From Streptomyces sp. NA02950 (GTDB lineage Bacteria > Actinomycetota > Actinomycetes > Streptomycetales > Streptomycetaceae), in the NCBI RefSeq assembly GCF_013364155.1, contig NZ_CP054916.1:7966001-8030000 (forward strand): a DNA stretch of 64,000 nucleotides, given 5' to 3'. The translations under genes were made by a program, and so were the position numbers. Below are positions 1-8,551 of this stretch, piece after piece; the first letter of the stretch is position 1, and every line of letters begins with the position of its first letter. The notes under the pieces are model-generated. The model saw only the letters and a list, made by a program, of their open reading frames with translations, was not told where the DNA came from and did not search any database.

Positions 1-515
1 GAGAAGATCAGCGCCAGCAGCACCGCGGCCAGGACGGTGACGCCGACGCCGACGCCGCCGCCGGGGAAGCGGGCGCCGGCGGTCAGCGCGATGACCACGA
101 TGATCAGGCTTTGGATGACGGTCTGGATCGCCTGGTAGGCCATGGTCGCGCACATCATGGCGCCTCGGCCGGCAGGCGAGGTGAGCAACCGGTCCATCAC
201 ACCGCGGTCGATGTCCTGCAAGTAGGTCGTCCCTGCCCACGCGCTCGCGAACAGCGCGGTCATCATCACCACACCCGGCGTGAGGAATTGCAGGAAACCA
301 CCGCTGCCGTGCGCGAATCCGGGCAGGTTCACAACCGAGCGGAACAACTGCCCGAACAGCAGCAGCCAGATCACCGGCTGCACGAGCCCGATGACGAGGA
401 AGGTGGGCATCCGCCACAATGTGCGCAGCAGACGGCCGGTGAGCAGTGCGGTGTGTGTGATCGCGGTCGGCGGACGCGTGCCGACGGGCTCCATGCGTGC
501 TGGTGCTGTGGTCAC
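1..515 (-). CDS. ABC-2 type transporter permease, C-terminus beyond the window
   Basis: Membrane half of an ABC exporter of the DrrB/daunorubicin-resistance type. Only the first 171 or so residues are inside the window; the rest lies before position 1. I place the start at a GTG whose GTGA overlaps the stop of the ATPase gene, so the two are translationally coupled. The visible protein has a short polar N-terminus, a hydrophobic segment around residues 43-60 (containing VIGLVQPVIWLLLFGQLF), a stretch with the family's typical TYLQDIDRGVMDRLLTSP near residues 110-130, and another membrane segment after residue 145. That order matches ABC2_membrane family exporters. It would pair with the ATPase to export a hydrophobic compound. 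The substrate is unknown, and the gene is far enough from the depsipeptide cluster, with unrelated genes between, that a role in its export is only possible. Confidence 0.85.
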   Translation of the reverse strand, partial: MTTAPARMEPVGTRPPTAITHTALLTGRLLRTLWRMPTFLVIGLVQPVIWLLLFGQLFRSVVNLPGFAHGSGGFLQFLTPGVVMMTALFASAWAGTTYLQDIDRGVMDRLLTSPAGRGAMMCATMAYQAIQTVIQSLIIVVIALTAGARFPGGGVGVGVTVLAAVLLALIF

Positions 516-1525
516 TTCGCCGCCTCCAGGGTCTTCGGGTCCTCGTCACCGGCCGCGTCAAGGCTGTGGCCGGTGTGCTGGAGGTAGACGTCGTCGAGTG
601 AAGGGCGGGCAAGCGTCGCGGAGGTCACGGCGATGCCCGCGCCTTCGAGTGCGGCCAGCACGGGCGGCAACGCGCGGGCGCCGTCGTCGGTGCGGCCGCG
701 GACCGTGCACCCGTCCATGGTGATCTCGCGCAGCTCCGGGACCCGTCGCAGCACCGCGGGTGCTCTGCTGTCGGTCTGGGCGAGCTCGACATGCACCGTG
801 TCGCCGCGCAGGCCGCTCTTGAGTTCCTCCGGAGTGCCTTCAGAGACGACGGTGCCGTGGTCGACGATCGCGAGCCGGTCGGCGAGGTGGTCGGCCTCCT
901 CGAGGTAGTGCGTGGTGAGCAGCACCGTCATCTGCTCGTCCCCGGCCATCCTGGCGATCTCCTGCCACATCTCGCTCCGAGCCTGGGGGTCCAGACCCGT
1001 GGTCGGCTCGTCGAGGAACAGCACCTGCGGGCGGTGCATCAGCCCCAGCGCAACGTCCAGCTTGCGCGCCATGCCACCGGAGTAGGTGTTGACCGGCCGG
1101 TTCGCGGCGTCGGTCAGGCCGAACCTGTCGATGAGCTCCCGCGCCCGCGCCGTGGCCTGACGACGGGACATCCCGTGGACGCGGCCCGCGAGCAACAGGT
1201 TCTCGGTCGCGGTCTGCATCGGGTCCGTGCCAGGCTTCTGGGCCACGAATCCGATCGCCCGGCGCACCCGGTCCGGCTTCGCCGCAACGTCGATACCGGC
1301 GACGCGCGCCGATCCCGAGTCGGCCACCGACAGCGTGGAGAGAATCTTCACCGTGGTCGATTTGCCTGCCCCGTTCGGGCCGAGCAGTCCGAAGACGGTC
1401 CCCTTCGCGGCGCGGAAGCTCAGCCCCCGCAACGCTTTGACCGGGGGTTTGCTCCTGCCTCCCGGGTAGGTCTTGACCAGATCAACGGCTTCCAAAGCCG
1501 CTTCCGCTCGCCGGACAGCATCCAT
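512..1525 (-). CDS. ABC transporter ATP-binding protein, DrrA-like
   Basis: ATPase subunit (337 aa) of a drug-type ABC exporter, coupled by a GTGA overlap to the downstream permease. Walker A is GLLGPNGAGKST near residue 47, the signature motif is YSGGMARKLDVAL, Walker B is VLFLDEPTTGLDP, and the switch histidine lies in LLTTHYLEEAD. The C-terminal part after about residue 225 is the short regulatory extension seen in DrrA-type proteins. An AAAGGTG ribosome site lies just before the ATG. Family knowledge says these pairs export anthracyclines, other antibiotics or lipids from the cytoplasm; nothing in the sequence identifies the substrate. The 380-base gap to the amidase gene on the other strand presumably holds both promoters. 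Confidence is high for the family and low for the substrate. Confidence 0.93.
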   Translation of the reverse strand: MDAVRRAEAALEAVDLVKTYPGGRSKPPVKALRGLSFRAAKGTVFGLLGPNGAGKSTTVKILSTLSVADSGSARVAGIDVAAKPDRVRRAIGFVAQKPGTDPMQTATENLLLAGRVHGMSRRQATARARELIDRFGLTDAANRPVNTYSGGMARKLDVALGLMHRPQVLFLDEPTTGLDPQARSEMWQEIARMAGDEQMTVLLTTHYLEEADHLADRLAIVDHGTVVSEGTPEELKSGLRGDTVHVELAQTDSRAPAVLRRVPELREITMDGCTVRGRTDDGARALPPVLAALEGAGIAVTSATLARPSLDDVYLQHTGHSLDAAGDEDPKTLEAAK

Positions 1526-1908
1526 CGCCGCACACCTTTGTCAGAATCACGGTGTGACTCCCACCTTCCTGGTGTCATCGGACACAAGGAGGCTGAATGG
1601 CGAGGGCGGAACCCTACGGTGAGATGTCGCAGGCGAAACGTTAACAAGGGCAGGCGGGCAGTTGCAACGAGCCCTGCACGACGGGGAAGTGCGGGACCGG
1701 TGTCCCCGCGTCACCGTGGTCACGCCCCCGGCCAGGCTTCTTGCCCGGCGAGGCGCAGCATCAGGGCGGCGATACGCTTTTCCGGTGACGTGCCTGAGTC
1801 CTGGACGCGCCGCGGCCCGGGGGAGACCCCTTCACACAAGCCACACACCCATGCAAAATTTCCCCTTGCCTCGGCATTCCTGCGCCGGGGAAAAGAGGAG
1901 AAACTTCT
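1526..1908. other. Divergent intergenic region
   Basis: 383 bases between the ATPase gene (minus) and the amidase gene (plus). I see no convincing gene: the open frames here are continuations of shadow frames from both sides. Promoters for both genes must lie here, but I cannot pick reliable -35/-10 pairs. The only clear element is the AAAGAGGAGAAA ribosome site that ends just before the GTG at 1909. Confidence 0.6.
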
Positions 1909-3081
1909 GTGAAGTCAAGAAGATTGAGCCACACGCGGCGCCGGGCCACGATACTCACGGCGGCTGCCGCCTCGGTCGTCGCGGGAGCCGCCCTGCTGCC
2001 CAACTGGAGCGCGGGCGCGTCCACCACGACCGAGCCCGAGGTGGACGCCAAGACGAAGGCCACGTTCCAGCGGCTGGCCGACGCGGTCTTCACCGACCGC
2101 ACCAACGCGCTGGTCGACAGGCCGGGCAAGAAGAAGGGACCGCTGACCGACGGCTTCTCCGGCAAGGTCGCGCTCTCCTCCGGGAGCGCTCGCACCGAGG
2201 ACAGCGCCCTGGGCCAGCTCGGCGACCGCAAGGACCGACTCGCGAAGTACGGCGAGAAGTACAGCTCGGGCGATACCTCCGTCACCCTGGAACGCGCCCG
2301 GGTCAGCGGCCGCAAGGCCGTCGTCACGGTAACCGAGACCACGAAGCTGGTGTACGCGAAGGTCCGCGGCGACGAGCCGAAGACGACCGGGTTCCAGGCG
2401 CACCACAAGCTGACCTTCCGGGCCGACAAGCACGGTGACTGGCGGCTGACCGACATCCGCGAGACCGACGACGGCTACCTGGCGGTCAACCAGCCCGTCA
2501 AGCCCAAGGTCGCCGCCGTCGCCACCGACGACACCATGCCCTCGGCCCCCCGCGCCGCGACCACCCGGCCCGCGCCCGCCAAGCCGAAGGACTTCTCTGC
2601 CAGCGGCTACGACTACAAGGCGATGGCCGCCTACGCGGAGAAGTACTGGAGCAACTACAACCCTGCCTACCCGAACTTCAACGGGCACGGCGCGGGCGGC
2701 GATTGCACCAACTTCGTCAGCCAGTCCCTCAAGGCGGGCGGCTGGAAGCACGTGCCCGGCTATGTGTATGACTACACCAAGTGGTTCGGCAACGCCGACA
2801 TCCAGTCGGACTCGTTCGTCGGTGTCAACGAGTGGTCCTGGTTCGCGCTGAACTCCAAGCGCGTCACCAGCCTCGCCAACGTCTACCAGATGGATGTCGG
2901 TGATGTGCTCCAGGCGGACTTCGACAAGGACGGGTCCAAGGACCACACCATGATCGTCACGTACCGCAGCCCGCAGGGTGTGCCGTACCTGACGTACCAC
3001 TCCACCAACACCTACCGCCGGTCGGTGGCGAGCATCATCGCGTCGTACCCGAACGCCGCGTACTACGCCTACCGCACCTGA
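1909..3081 (+). CDS. Secreted amidase-domain protein (Amidase_6 family)
   Basis: Predicted extracellular protein of 390 aa. It starts at a GTG eight bases after an AGGAG ribosome site. The N-terminus has a basic region (KSRRLSHTRRR) followed by a hydrophobic segment of alanines and valines, ending near GAALLPNWSAGAS, which is a Sec or Tat-like signal peptide. Residues 40-200 form a region of unknown function resembling the usual N-terminal part of these proteins. After a Pro/Ala-rich linker, the C-terminal 170 residues carry the family's conserved Cys motif DCTNFVSQSL and the later GDVLQADFD and KDHTMIVT segments, as in putative amidase domains related to CHAP/NlpC cysteine peptidases. A peptidoglycan or small-amide hydrolase role is likely but unproven. 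It stands alone and faces the protease gene across a perfect hairpin. Confidence 0.85.
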   Translation: MKSRRLSHTRRRATILTAAAASVVAGAALLPNWSAGASTTTEPEVDAKTKATFQRLADAVFTDRTNALVDRPGKKKGPLTDGFSGKVALSSGSARTEDSALGQLGDRKDRLAKYGEKYSSGDTSVTLERARVSGRKAVVTVTETTKLVYAKVRGDEPKTTGFQAHHKLTFRADKHGDWRLTDIRETDDGYLAVNQPVKPKVAAVATDDTMPSAPRAATTRPAPAKPKDFSASGYDYKAMAAYAEKYWSNYNPAYPNFNGHGAGGDCTNFVSQSLKAGGWKHVPGYVYDYTKWFGNADIQSDSFVGVNEWSWFALNSKRVTSLANVYQMDVGDVLQADFDKDGSKDHTMIVTYRSPQGVPYLTYHSTNTYRRSVASIIASYPNAAYYAYRT

Positions 3082-3104
3082 TACGCGTCCTGACGCCAGT
3101 CCCA

Positions 3105-3130
3105 CCGCCCGGCTCCTCCGGTCCGGGCGG
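3105..3130. terminator. Hairpin between convergent amidase and protease genes
   Basis: CCGCCCGG and CCGGGCGG form a perfect 8-bp stem with a 10-base loop, 24 bases after the amidase stop and 29 bases from the protease stop. Probably a shared bidirectional terminator; there is no U-tract, which is common in streptomycetes. Confidence 0.6.
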
Positions 3131-3158
3131 CGGGCCCGCGCCGCAACCTACGCGGCCG

Positions 3159-4142
3159 CTAGGAGGTCTGGGCCTGGTCGTAGAGGGCCTTCGCCACGTC
3201 ACCGAAGTACGGGCCGAACATCTGGTTCGGCCAGAACGTGTAGCCGAAGCTGTTCACGGAGACCTGTAGCCCGGTGCCGGTGGCTTCGTTGAAGCCGGTG
3301 AGCCAGGGGCCGCCACTGGAACCGCCCGTCATGTTGCAGGCGAGGCCGTGGTCCTGGGTGAGGAGGAAGTCCTTCGAGCTGTTGCCGCTGCAATAGATGA
3401 GCTTCGTGCCGTCGTACGGCGAGGCGGCCGGGAAGCCGAAGGAGTACATCTGCTTGTTGTAGCCGCCGTTGAACTGGATACCCTGCGCACCGACGACTGA
3501 GGTGAGCCTCTGGCCGTTCAGTGGGGCGACGATCGCGGCGCCGACGTCGTTGTTGATGTCCTCACTCGCTTCCCACTGCGGGGTGGTGAGTGTCTTGGCC
3601 GCCGGCCACTGGCCGTACGGGGCGTCGCCGTTGTTGTAGGCGGGCACGAAGATCCAGTTGGTGTGCCAGCTGCCCTGGTACTTCACACAGTGTCCGGCGG
3701 TGATGACGGTGCTGGCGTTCTGGCTCGTCACGGCGTTGCCGGTACAGGAAGCGGTACGCCCCTGGAACGTGAAGAACACCCGGCCCGAGGTGGTGACGAC
3801 GGCCCCGCTGCCGGTCCATGGGCCACCGGCCTGCGGGAAGGAGGCGGGGGCGGCGGTGGGTTCGACGGTCGTCGACCGTCCGCCGGTCTTGGGGGTCTTC
3901 AGGCTCTTGGCGGCCCGCGGGGTCAGCAGCAGATCGAGCGGGGTGGCCGCGCGCATCCGCTCGGCGGTCCAGAAGGTGCGGGACGTGTGCTGTTCGGCGG
4001 TCGAGGCGGTGTGGGCCGCTGCCGACGGCCCGGAGGCCGATTCGGGGGATGCCGCGTTGGCCGCGCCGGCATGGAGGAGACCGCTGGTGAGCAGGGCTCC
4101 AACGGCCAGCAGAATGCCCGCGGCAGTGCGATGGCGTCTCAC
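3159..4142 (-). CDS. Secreted trypsin-like serine protease
   Basis: Extracellular serine peptidase of 327 aa in the chymotrypsin fold. I choose the GTG at 4142 over the longer open frame because AAGGAG sits six bases upstream and the protein then begins directly with a signal peptide: basic RRHRT, hydrophobic AAGILLAVGALLTSGLL, then small residues ending in AANA. The triad is visible: His in VITAGHC, Asp in INNDVGAAIV, Ser in GGSSGGPW. A propeptide-like region of about 100 residues lies between the signal and the catalytic domain. Cysteines around CTGNA/GHC and CSGN/LACN suggest disulfides. Similar secreted peptidases are frequent in Streptomyces and act on external proteins. No cognate inhibitor or operon partner is visible. 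Confidence 0.88.
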   Translation of the reverse strand: MRRHRTAAGILLAVGALLTSGLLHAGAANAASPESASGPSAAAHTASTAEQHTSRTFWTAERMRAATPLDLLLTPRAAKSLKTPKTGGRSTTVEPTAAPASFPQAGGPWTGSGAVVTTSGRVFFTFQGRTASCTGNAVTSQNASTVITAGHCVKYQGSWHTNWIFVPAYNNGDAPYGQWPAAKTLTTPQWEASEDINNDVGAAIVAPLNGQRLTSVVGAQGIQFNGGYNKQMYSFGFPAASPYDGTKLIYCSGNSSKDFLLTQDHGLACNMTGGSSGGPWLTGFNEATGTGLQVSVNSFGYTFWPNQMFGPYFGDVAKALYDQAQTS

Positions 4143-4299
4143 GCATGACTCCTTCTGCCGTGCCAGGACGCGTCGGGTCCGGGCAGGGTGGGGGAATGAC
4201 GAGCGGTGCGGACAGACGTTCGTGAGGCAGGGTGCCACGGGAATCTTGACTTGTCAGGGGCGCGTCAATGCATTTCCCGGTCGGACGTCATCGCTGCGG

Positions 4300-4605
4300 C
4301 CAAGAAGCGACGGCGCCGTCTGGGCCAACGACCGCCACGGGAACGTCGTCGCCGAAGCCCACCGGCAGGCAGACCGCGGCAACAAGTACCCCAGGGGCGA
4401 CACCCTCTACGTCTCCGACTTCATGGCCGACGGCCTCGGCTCGCGCGGCGAGGCGTCCGTAGGCATCGAGATCAGCACCAGCGGATCAGGCGACCGCGGT
4501 GGGCGGACCAAGGACGTCGCCGAGGGCACCAGGCTCTGCACCAACCTGTGCGTGACCAACTCCTCGGGCGCCCTGTGCTCGCCCGGCCTGACGGTGAAGG
4601 CGTGA
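4300..4605 (+). pseudogene. C-terminal fragment of an unrecognised protein
   Basis: From about 4300 to the TGA at 4605 the frame beginning DGAVWANDRHGNVV shows strong G/C third-position bias and reads like a real protein tail: KYPRGDTLYVSDFMADG, a Gly/Ser stretch, then RLCTNLCVTNSSGALC with paired cysteines. Upstream of 4300 the same frame runs into antisense sequence of the protease promoter and has no start or ribosome site, so the 5' part seems to be deleted. I do not recognise the family. The four cysteines suggest a secreted disulfide-bonded protein. A perfect hairpin follows. Confidence 0.4.
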
Positions 4606-4668
4606 TGCGGGGGGCCCGTCCGGCGCGCGGTGCGGCGGGTACCTGACCGGTCCGAAGGGGGCGCGAAC

Positions 4669-4705
4669 GAGGGCCGCACCCGTTGGGCGTTGGGGTGCGG
4701 CCCTC
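4669..4705. terminator. Strong bidirectional hairpin touching the panD stop codon
   Basis: A perfect 12-bp stem, GAGGGCCGCACC pairing with GGTGCGGCCCTC around a 13-base loop. Its last base is the final base of the panD stop codon. It separates panD (minus) from the plus-strand fragment ending at 4605, so it most likely terminates both. Confidence 0.75.
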
Positions 4706-5133
4706 TAACTCGCGACCGGACCCGTCGCGCTGGGGCTCCGCTCTTGAGTGGAGCCGGGCACGGGCTCAGCGGCGTCGAAGCCGAGCTCGACGATCCGGTT
4801 GTCCTGGTCCACATGGACGATCTGTGGGCGCAGCCGTTTGGCCTCGGCGTCCTCGACCTGGGCATAACTGATCAGGATGATGAGATCATCAGGATGCACC
4901 AGATGTGCTGCCGCCCCATTGATGCCGATGACACCCGACCCACGGCGCCCCTCGATGACATAGGTCTCAAGCCGGGCCCCGTTGGTGATGTCCACGATGT
5001 GGACCAGCTCGCCGGGGAGTAGATCGGCCGCGTCCATGAGATCGGCGTCGATCGTCACTGATCCCACATAGTGCAGGTCGGCCTCGGTCACCGTAGCCCG
5101 GTGAATCTTGGACTTGAGCATGGTGCGCAGCAT
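4705..5133 (-). CDS. panD: Aspartate 1-decarboxylase precursor
   Basis: Pyruvoyl enzyme that decarboxylates L-aspartate to beta-alanine for pantothenate and coenzyme A, in the cytoplasm. I start it at the ATG at 5133, preceded by AGAAAGGTGG, because the protein then begins [20 protein letters not shown] as in the family. The self-cleavage site is the Gly-Ser in [19 protein letters not shown] (Ser25), which becomes the pyruvoyl group. Tyr58 lies in LETYVIEG, and NGAAAHLV is also conserved. 142 aa is normal for actinomycete PanD with a slightly extended tail. It is not next to panB/panC here, so it may be a second copy. CoA supply matters to the phosphopantetheine-dependent cluster nearby, but any link is only inference. 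Confidence 0.95.
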   Translation of the reverse strand: MLRTMLKSKIHRATVTEADLHYVGSVTIDADLMDAADLLPGELVHIVDITNGARLETYVIEGRRGSGVIGINGAAAHLVHPDDLIILISYAQVEDAEAKRLRPQIVHVDQDNRIVELGFDAAEPVPGSTQERSPSATGPVAS

Positions 5134-5241
5134 GGCGCCACCTTTCTGGTATGTGCGTGGTCGCGTCCCCTGACGGGGTTCGCGCCGACGGCTGGATGAT
5201 AGACCGGCCCCGGCAGTCGCTGAAAGGCCGGAATTGATCAC

Positions 5242-5451
5242 AACGCCGCCCGCTGGACCTTGACGGTCGCGATGGGTAACTCACATTGCGAGCCCCTGTT
5301 CGGGCTGCACCGGAGCGATCCCCATCTGAAGTGCCCGGTCGGCATGGGCATCCGGCCCGCGCTGTCCCAGGCGTACGGCGCGGCCGAGGAGGCCGCGCGG
5401 AATGGGGGTGACTGCCGGCCCGCGGAGCCCGTGAGTCCCTGCTGCTTCTGA
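5242..5451 (+). pseudogene. Possible gene remnant, unrecognised
   Basis: An open stretch of about 70 codons ending at the TGA at 5451 has consistent G/C third positions and a protein-like composition ([19 protein letters not shown], then an Ala/Glu-rich helix and a CC-containing tail). It has no ATG or ribosome site in a sensible place: only TTG at 5260 or ATG at 5272, each without a Shine-Dalgarno. Probably the 3' end of a deleted gene. I do not recognise the family. Confidence 0.3.
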
Positions 5452-5484
5452 GAGTCGGCAGGCGGGGTATTCGCCGCGTTGCCC

Positions 5485-6321
5485 CTACGCCCCGTGCGCT
5501 CGCAGGTGTTCGAGCAGTAGGTGGCTCAGCGTCTCGGGCGCCTCCTCGGGGACCCAGTGGCTGATGCCCTGGAGGGTTTCGAACCGGTACGGCCCGTTGA
5601 CCCACTGCCCGGTCTGCTGCGCGGCCGCCGGGCCGAACGCGCTGTCCTCCGTACTCCAGACGTACAGCGTGGGCACGTCGGTGGAGCCGATCGCGCCGTC
5701 GGGGCGGCCGGCCCGGTACCAGTTCAGCGCCGCGGTGAGAGCGCCGGGCCGGGACAGATGCCGCACATAGGCCTCGGCACTGGCACGCGGGACCTTTCCG
5801 GCGAAAACGGCCCGGAGCTTCTCGGCGTCGTCCGCGAGCATGCGCTCTTCGGTGGCGGGGGTTTCGCGCCACTCGATCATGTACTGCGATCGTTCGCGCT
5901 GGTCAGGATCGGTGCGCAGGGTGGTGGCCAGGGCGCCGGGGTGCGGCGTCGAGACAACTGTCAGCGAGCGTACGCGGCCGGGGTGGGCATCGGCGGTCCA
6001 CCACGCCACCGCGCCTCCCCAGTCATGGCCGACCAGGTCGAACGACGCCCAGCCCAGTTCCTCCGTGATCGCGACCACATCGTCCACCAGGGCGCTGATG
6101 CGGTAGTCCTCCGGCCGTTCGGGGCGGGCCCCGGGGGAGTACCCACGCTGGTCGGGTGCCACCACCCGGTAACCGTGCGCGGCCAGCGCCGCGATCTGCT
6201 GCTGCCAGACGAGCCGCGTCTGCGGGAAGCCGTGCAGCAACAGCACCGGGCGGCCCTCGGGCGGGCCTGCCACGGTCGCGTCGAACACGCCCGCAGCCGT
6301 GGAGATGCTCAGCTCGGTCAC
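5485..6321 (-). CDS. Alpha/beta-fold hydrolase, epoxide hydrolase / haloalkane dehalogenase type
   Basis: Cytoplasmic alpha/beta hydrolase of 278 aa. The oxyanion motif is HGFPQT near residue 30. The nucleophile is Asp in VGHDWGGAV, the pattern of epoxide hydrolases and dehalogenases rather than Ser esterases. The general-base histidine is in GISHWVPEEAPE near the C-terminus. A cap region rich in Trp, Arg and Tyr lies between. The start is a GTG with AAGGGG about nine bases upstream. Directly before it lies an inverted repeat (6338-6351) of the TetR-operator type, so the gene is probably repressed by a TetR protein encoded elsewhere. The natural substrate cannot be told; hydrolysis of an epoxide or halide is expected from the Asp nucleophile. 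It is not obviously part of the depsipeptide cluster. Confidence 0.9.
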   Translation of the reverse strand: MTELSISTAAGVFDATVAGPPEGRPVLLLHGFPQTRLVWQQQIAALAAHGYRVVAPDQRGYSPGARPERPEDYRISALVDDVVAITEELGWASFDLVGHDWGGAVAWWTADAHPGRVRSLTVVSTPHPGALATTLRTDPDQRERSQYMIEWRETPATEERMLADDAEKLRAVFAGKVPRASAEAYVRHLSRPGALTAALNWYRAGRPDGAIGSTDVPTLYVWSTEDSAFGPAAAQQTGQWVNGPYRFETLQGISHWVPEEAPETLSHLLLEHLRAHGA

Positions 6322-6337
6322 GATCGAGCCCCTTCAT

Positions 6338-6351
6338 ACCGACTGGTCGGT
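6338..6351. promoter_or_regulatory. Putative TetR-type operator
   Basis: ACCGAC-TG-GTCGGT, a perfect 6-bp inverted repeat around two bases, ends 17 bases upstream of the hydrolase start. Its size and sequence resemble operators of TetR-family repressors. No TetR gene is in the window. Confidence 0.5.
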
Positions 6352-6430
6352 CAGTTTTCAGTCGTGACGAGAGATTGTCAAGGCCGAGCTCCGGCTCGTC
6401 ACGCCGGTGCGGTGGCGGTACCGGCTCGGC

Positions 6431-6598
6431 TCAGCTCGCCGATTCGGGTGAGGTGGTGCTGCCGCGGTGGTCGTAGGCGGGCCGCGCCGCCAGGACCTCA
6501 TTCATATGGTGGATCGACCACTGCTTCAACGCCACCAACGGCTCGCGCAGCGTGGAGCCGAGATCGGTGATCGACGCCGCCCGCGGCGGATCGCTCAC
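6431..6598 (-). pseudogene. HxlR-type regulator, C-terminal remnant
   Basis: After the prpE stop, a GTGA overlap opens a 55-residue frame whose core TDLGSTLREPLVALKQW and HHMNEVLAARPAYD is the typical C-terminus of HxlR-family winged-helix regulators: end of the beta wing, then the dimerisation helix. The DNA-binding N-terminal half is missing, so this is a deletion remnant fused to the end of the prpE locus. The GTG is almost certainly accidental. It is too short for a working regulator. Confidence 0.6.
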
Positions 6599-8472
6599 TC
6601 GGGGCGCAGCACGGGCCGCAGCGCGTCCAGCACCCCCGGGTCCTCGATCGTCGACGGCACCGGTTCGTCGCGCCCGTCGGCGATCCCGCGCATCGTCTTG
6701 CGCAGGATCTTGCCCGACCGGGTCTTGGGCAGTGCGTCCACGACCGAGACGGCCCGGAACGCGGCGACCGGGCCGATCTCCCGGCGGACCGCCGCGACCA
6801 ACTCCTGGCGGATATCCTCGTCACCGATGTCGACGCCTGCCTTGAGCACCACGAAGCCCCGGGGCAGCTGGCCCTTGAGCTTGTCGTACACCCCGATCAC
6901 CGCGCACTCGGCCACGGCCGGGTGCGCCGCGAGCACCGCTTCCATCGCACCGGTCGACAACCGGTGTCCCGCGACGTTGATCACGTCGTCGGTGCGGCCC
7001 ATGACGAACAGATAGCCGTCCGCGTCGCGGTACCCGGAGTCACCGGTCAGGTAGTAGCCGTCGTACTGGGACAGATAAGCCTCGACAAAACGCTGGTCGT
7101 CGCCCCACAGGGTGGGAAGCGCGCCGGGAGGGAGCGGGAGCCGGATCGCGATCACGCCTTCCTGACCCGCGGGCAGTTCGGTACCGCCCTGGTCGAGGAT
7201 GCGCACGTCCCAGCCGGGAACCGGAACCGTTGCCGACCCGGGCTTGACCGGCATCGGCTCCAGCCCGTGGAGATTCGCCGCGATCGGCCAGCCGGTCTCG
7301 GTCTGCCACCAGTGGTCGACCACCGGTGTACCGAGGTTCTGGTGCGCCCAGTGGTAGGTCTCGGGGTCGAGTCGCTCCCCGGCCATGAAGAGCGTGCGGA
7401 ACGACGACAGGTCGTACCTCTTCAGCTCGGCGCCGTCCGAGTCGACCCTCTTGATCGCCCGCAATGCCGTGGGAGCGGTGAACAGCGCCTTCACACCGTG
7501 CTCGCTGATCACACGCCAGAACGCACCCGCATCCGGTGTGCCGACCGGCTTGCCCTCGTACAGCACGGTGGTCGCACCGATCAGCAGCGGCGCGTAGACG
7601 ATGTAGGAGTGGCCGACCACCCAGCCGACGTCGGACGCGGTCCACCAGACGTCGCCCGGACCGATGTCATAGATCGCAGCCATCGACCACGACAGCGCAA
7701 CCGCGTGGCCGCCGTTGTCGCGGACAACGCCCTTCGGCTTGCCGGTGGTCCCGGAGGTGTACAGCACGTACAGCGGGTCGGTCGCCGCCACCGGAACCGG
7801 ATCGACCGGCTCGGCACCGGCGATGAGATCCGCCCAGTCCAGGTAACCCCCGCCGAGCTCCGCTCGCGCCATGTCGCGCTGGAGGACGACAACATGGTCC
7901 GGCTGGTGGGTGGTCTGACCGAGGGCGGCCTCGACGATCGGTGTGTACTCCACGACCCGCGTCGGCTCGATCCCACAGGACGCCGCGACGATCACGACCG
8001 GTTCGGCGTCCTCGACGCGGGCGGCCAACTCCTTGGGGGCGAAGCCGCCGAAGACCACCGAGTGCACCGCGCCGATCCTGGCGCAGGCCAGCATGGCGAT
8101 GACGGCTTCGGGCACCATCGGCATGTAGACGATGACCCGGTCGCCCTTGGCGACACCGAGGGAGCGCAGCGCTCCGGCGAACAGCGCGGCCTCGTCCCGG
8201 AGTTCGGCGTAGCTGAAGCGCCGGACCGCACCGGTCACCGGGGAGTCGTAGATCAACGCGGTCCGGTCGCCGAGGCCGGCCTCGACATGCCGGTCCAGCG
8301 CGTTGTACGAGGTGTTGAGCTCACCGTCGGGGAACCACCGCATGAGCGGCGCACGGGAGTCGTCCAGGGCCTGGGTCGGCGGCCGGGTCCAGTCGATCGC
8401 CGCCGCCGCATCCAGCCAGAAGCCTTCGACATCCGCGAGGCTACGGTGGTAAGTCTCGTCGTACGCGCCCAT
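6595..8472 (-). CDS. prpE: Propionyl-CoA synthetase (acetyl-CoA synthetase family)
   Basis: ATP-dependent acyl-CoA synthetase of 625 aa, forming propionyl-CoA (or acetyl-CoA) from the free acid through an adenylate. Adenylation motifs are present: YTSGTTGKPKGVVRDNGGH near residue 245, WWQTETGWP near 390, YLTGDSGY around 475, GRTDDVINVAGHRLSTG after 490, and the catalytic Lys in PKTRSGKILRKTM. The GVVRDNGGHAVAL segment is characteristic of PrpE rather than Acs. The ATG at 8472 gives a full-length protein. It is monocistronic apart from the overlapped HxlR remnant. It could feed propionyl-CoA into metabolism, but the PKS here looks malonyl-dependent, so I see no direct link to the cluster. Confidence 0.92.
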   Translation of the reverse strand: MGAYDETYHRSLADVEGFWLDAAAAIDWTRPPTQALDDSRAPLMRWFPDGELNTSYNALDRHVEAGLGDRTALIYDSPVTGAVRRFSYAELRDEAALFAGALRSLGVAKGDRVIVYMPMVPEAVIAMLACARIGAVHSVVFGGFAPKELAARVEDAEPVVIVAASCGIEPTRVVEYTPIVEAALGQTTHQPDHVVVLQRDMARAELGGGYLDWADLIAGAEPVDPVPVAATDPLYVLYTSGTTGKPKGVVRDNGGHAVALSWSMAAIYDIGPGDVWWTASDVGWVVGHSYIVYAPLLIGATTVLYEGKPVGTPDAGAFWRVISEHGVKALFTAPTALRAIKRVDSDGAELKRYDLSSFRTLFMAGERLDPETYHWAHQNLGTPVVDHWWQTETGWPIAANLHGLEPMPVKPGSATVPVPGWDVRILDQGGTELPAGQEGVIAIRLPLPPGALPTLWGDDQRFVEAYLSQYDGYYLTGDSGYRDADGYLFVMGRTDDVINVAGHRLSTGAMEAVLAAHPAVAECAVIGVYDKLKGQLPRGFVVLKAGVDIGDEDIRQELVAAVRREIGPVAAFRAVSVVDALPKTRSGKILRKTMRGIADGRDEPVPSTIEDPGVLDALRPVLRPE

Positions 8473-8551
8473 CAGGCCCCTTCACATCGCTCGGCCTTGA
8501 AAACTGTGAGCAGTCTGGCCCATCGGCCGGACGGCGGCCAGTCCCGCCGGT

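Noticed and set aside
512..1525. DrrAB-like exporter as the cluster's resistance gene
   Set aside because: It lies 13 kb from the cluster edge behind unrelated and decayed genes. The MFS gene at 55.1 kb is a nearer candidate.
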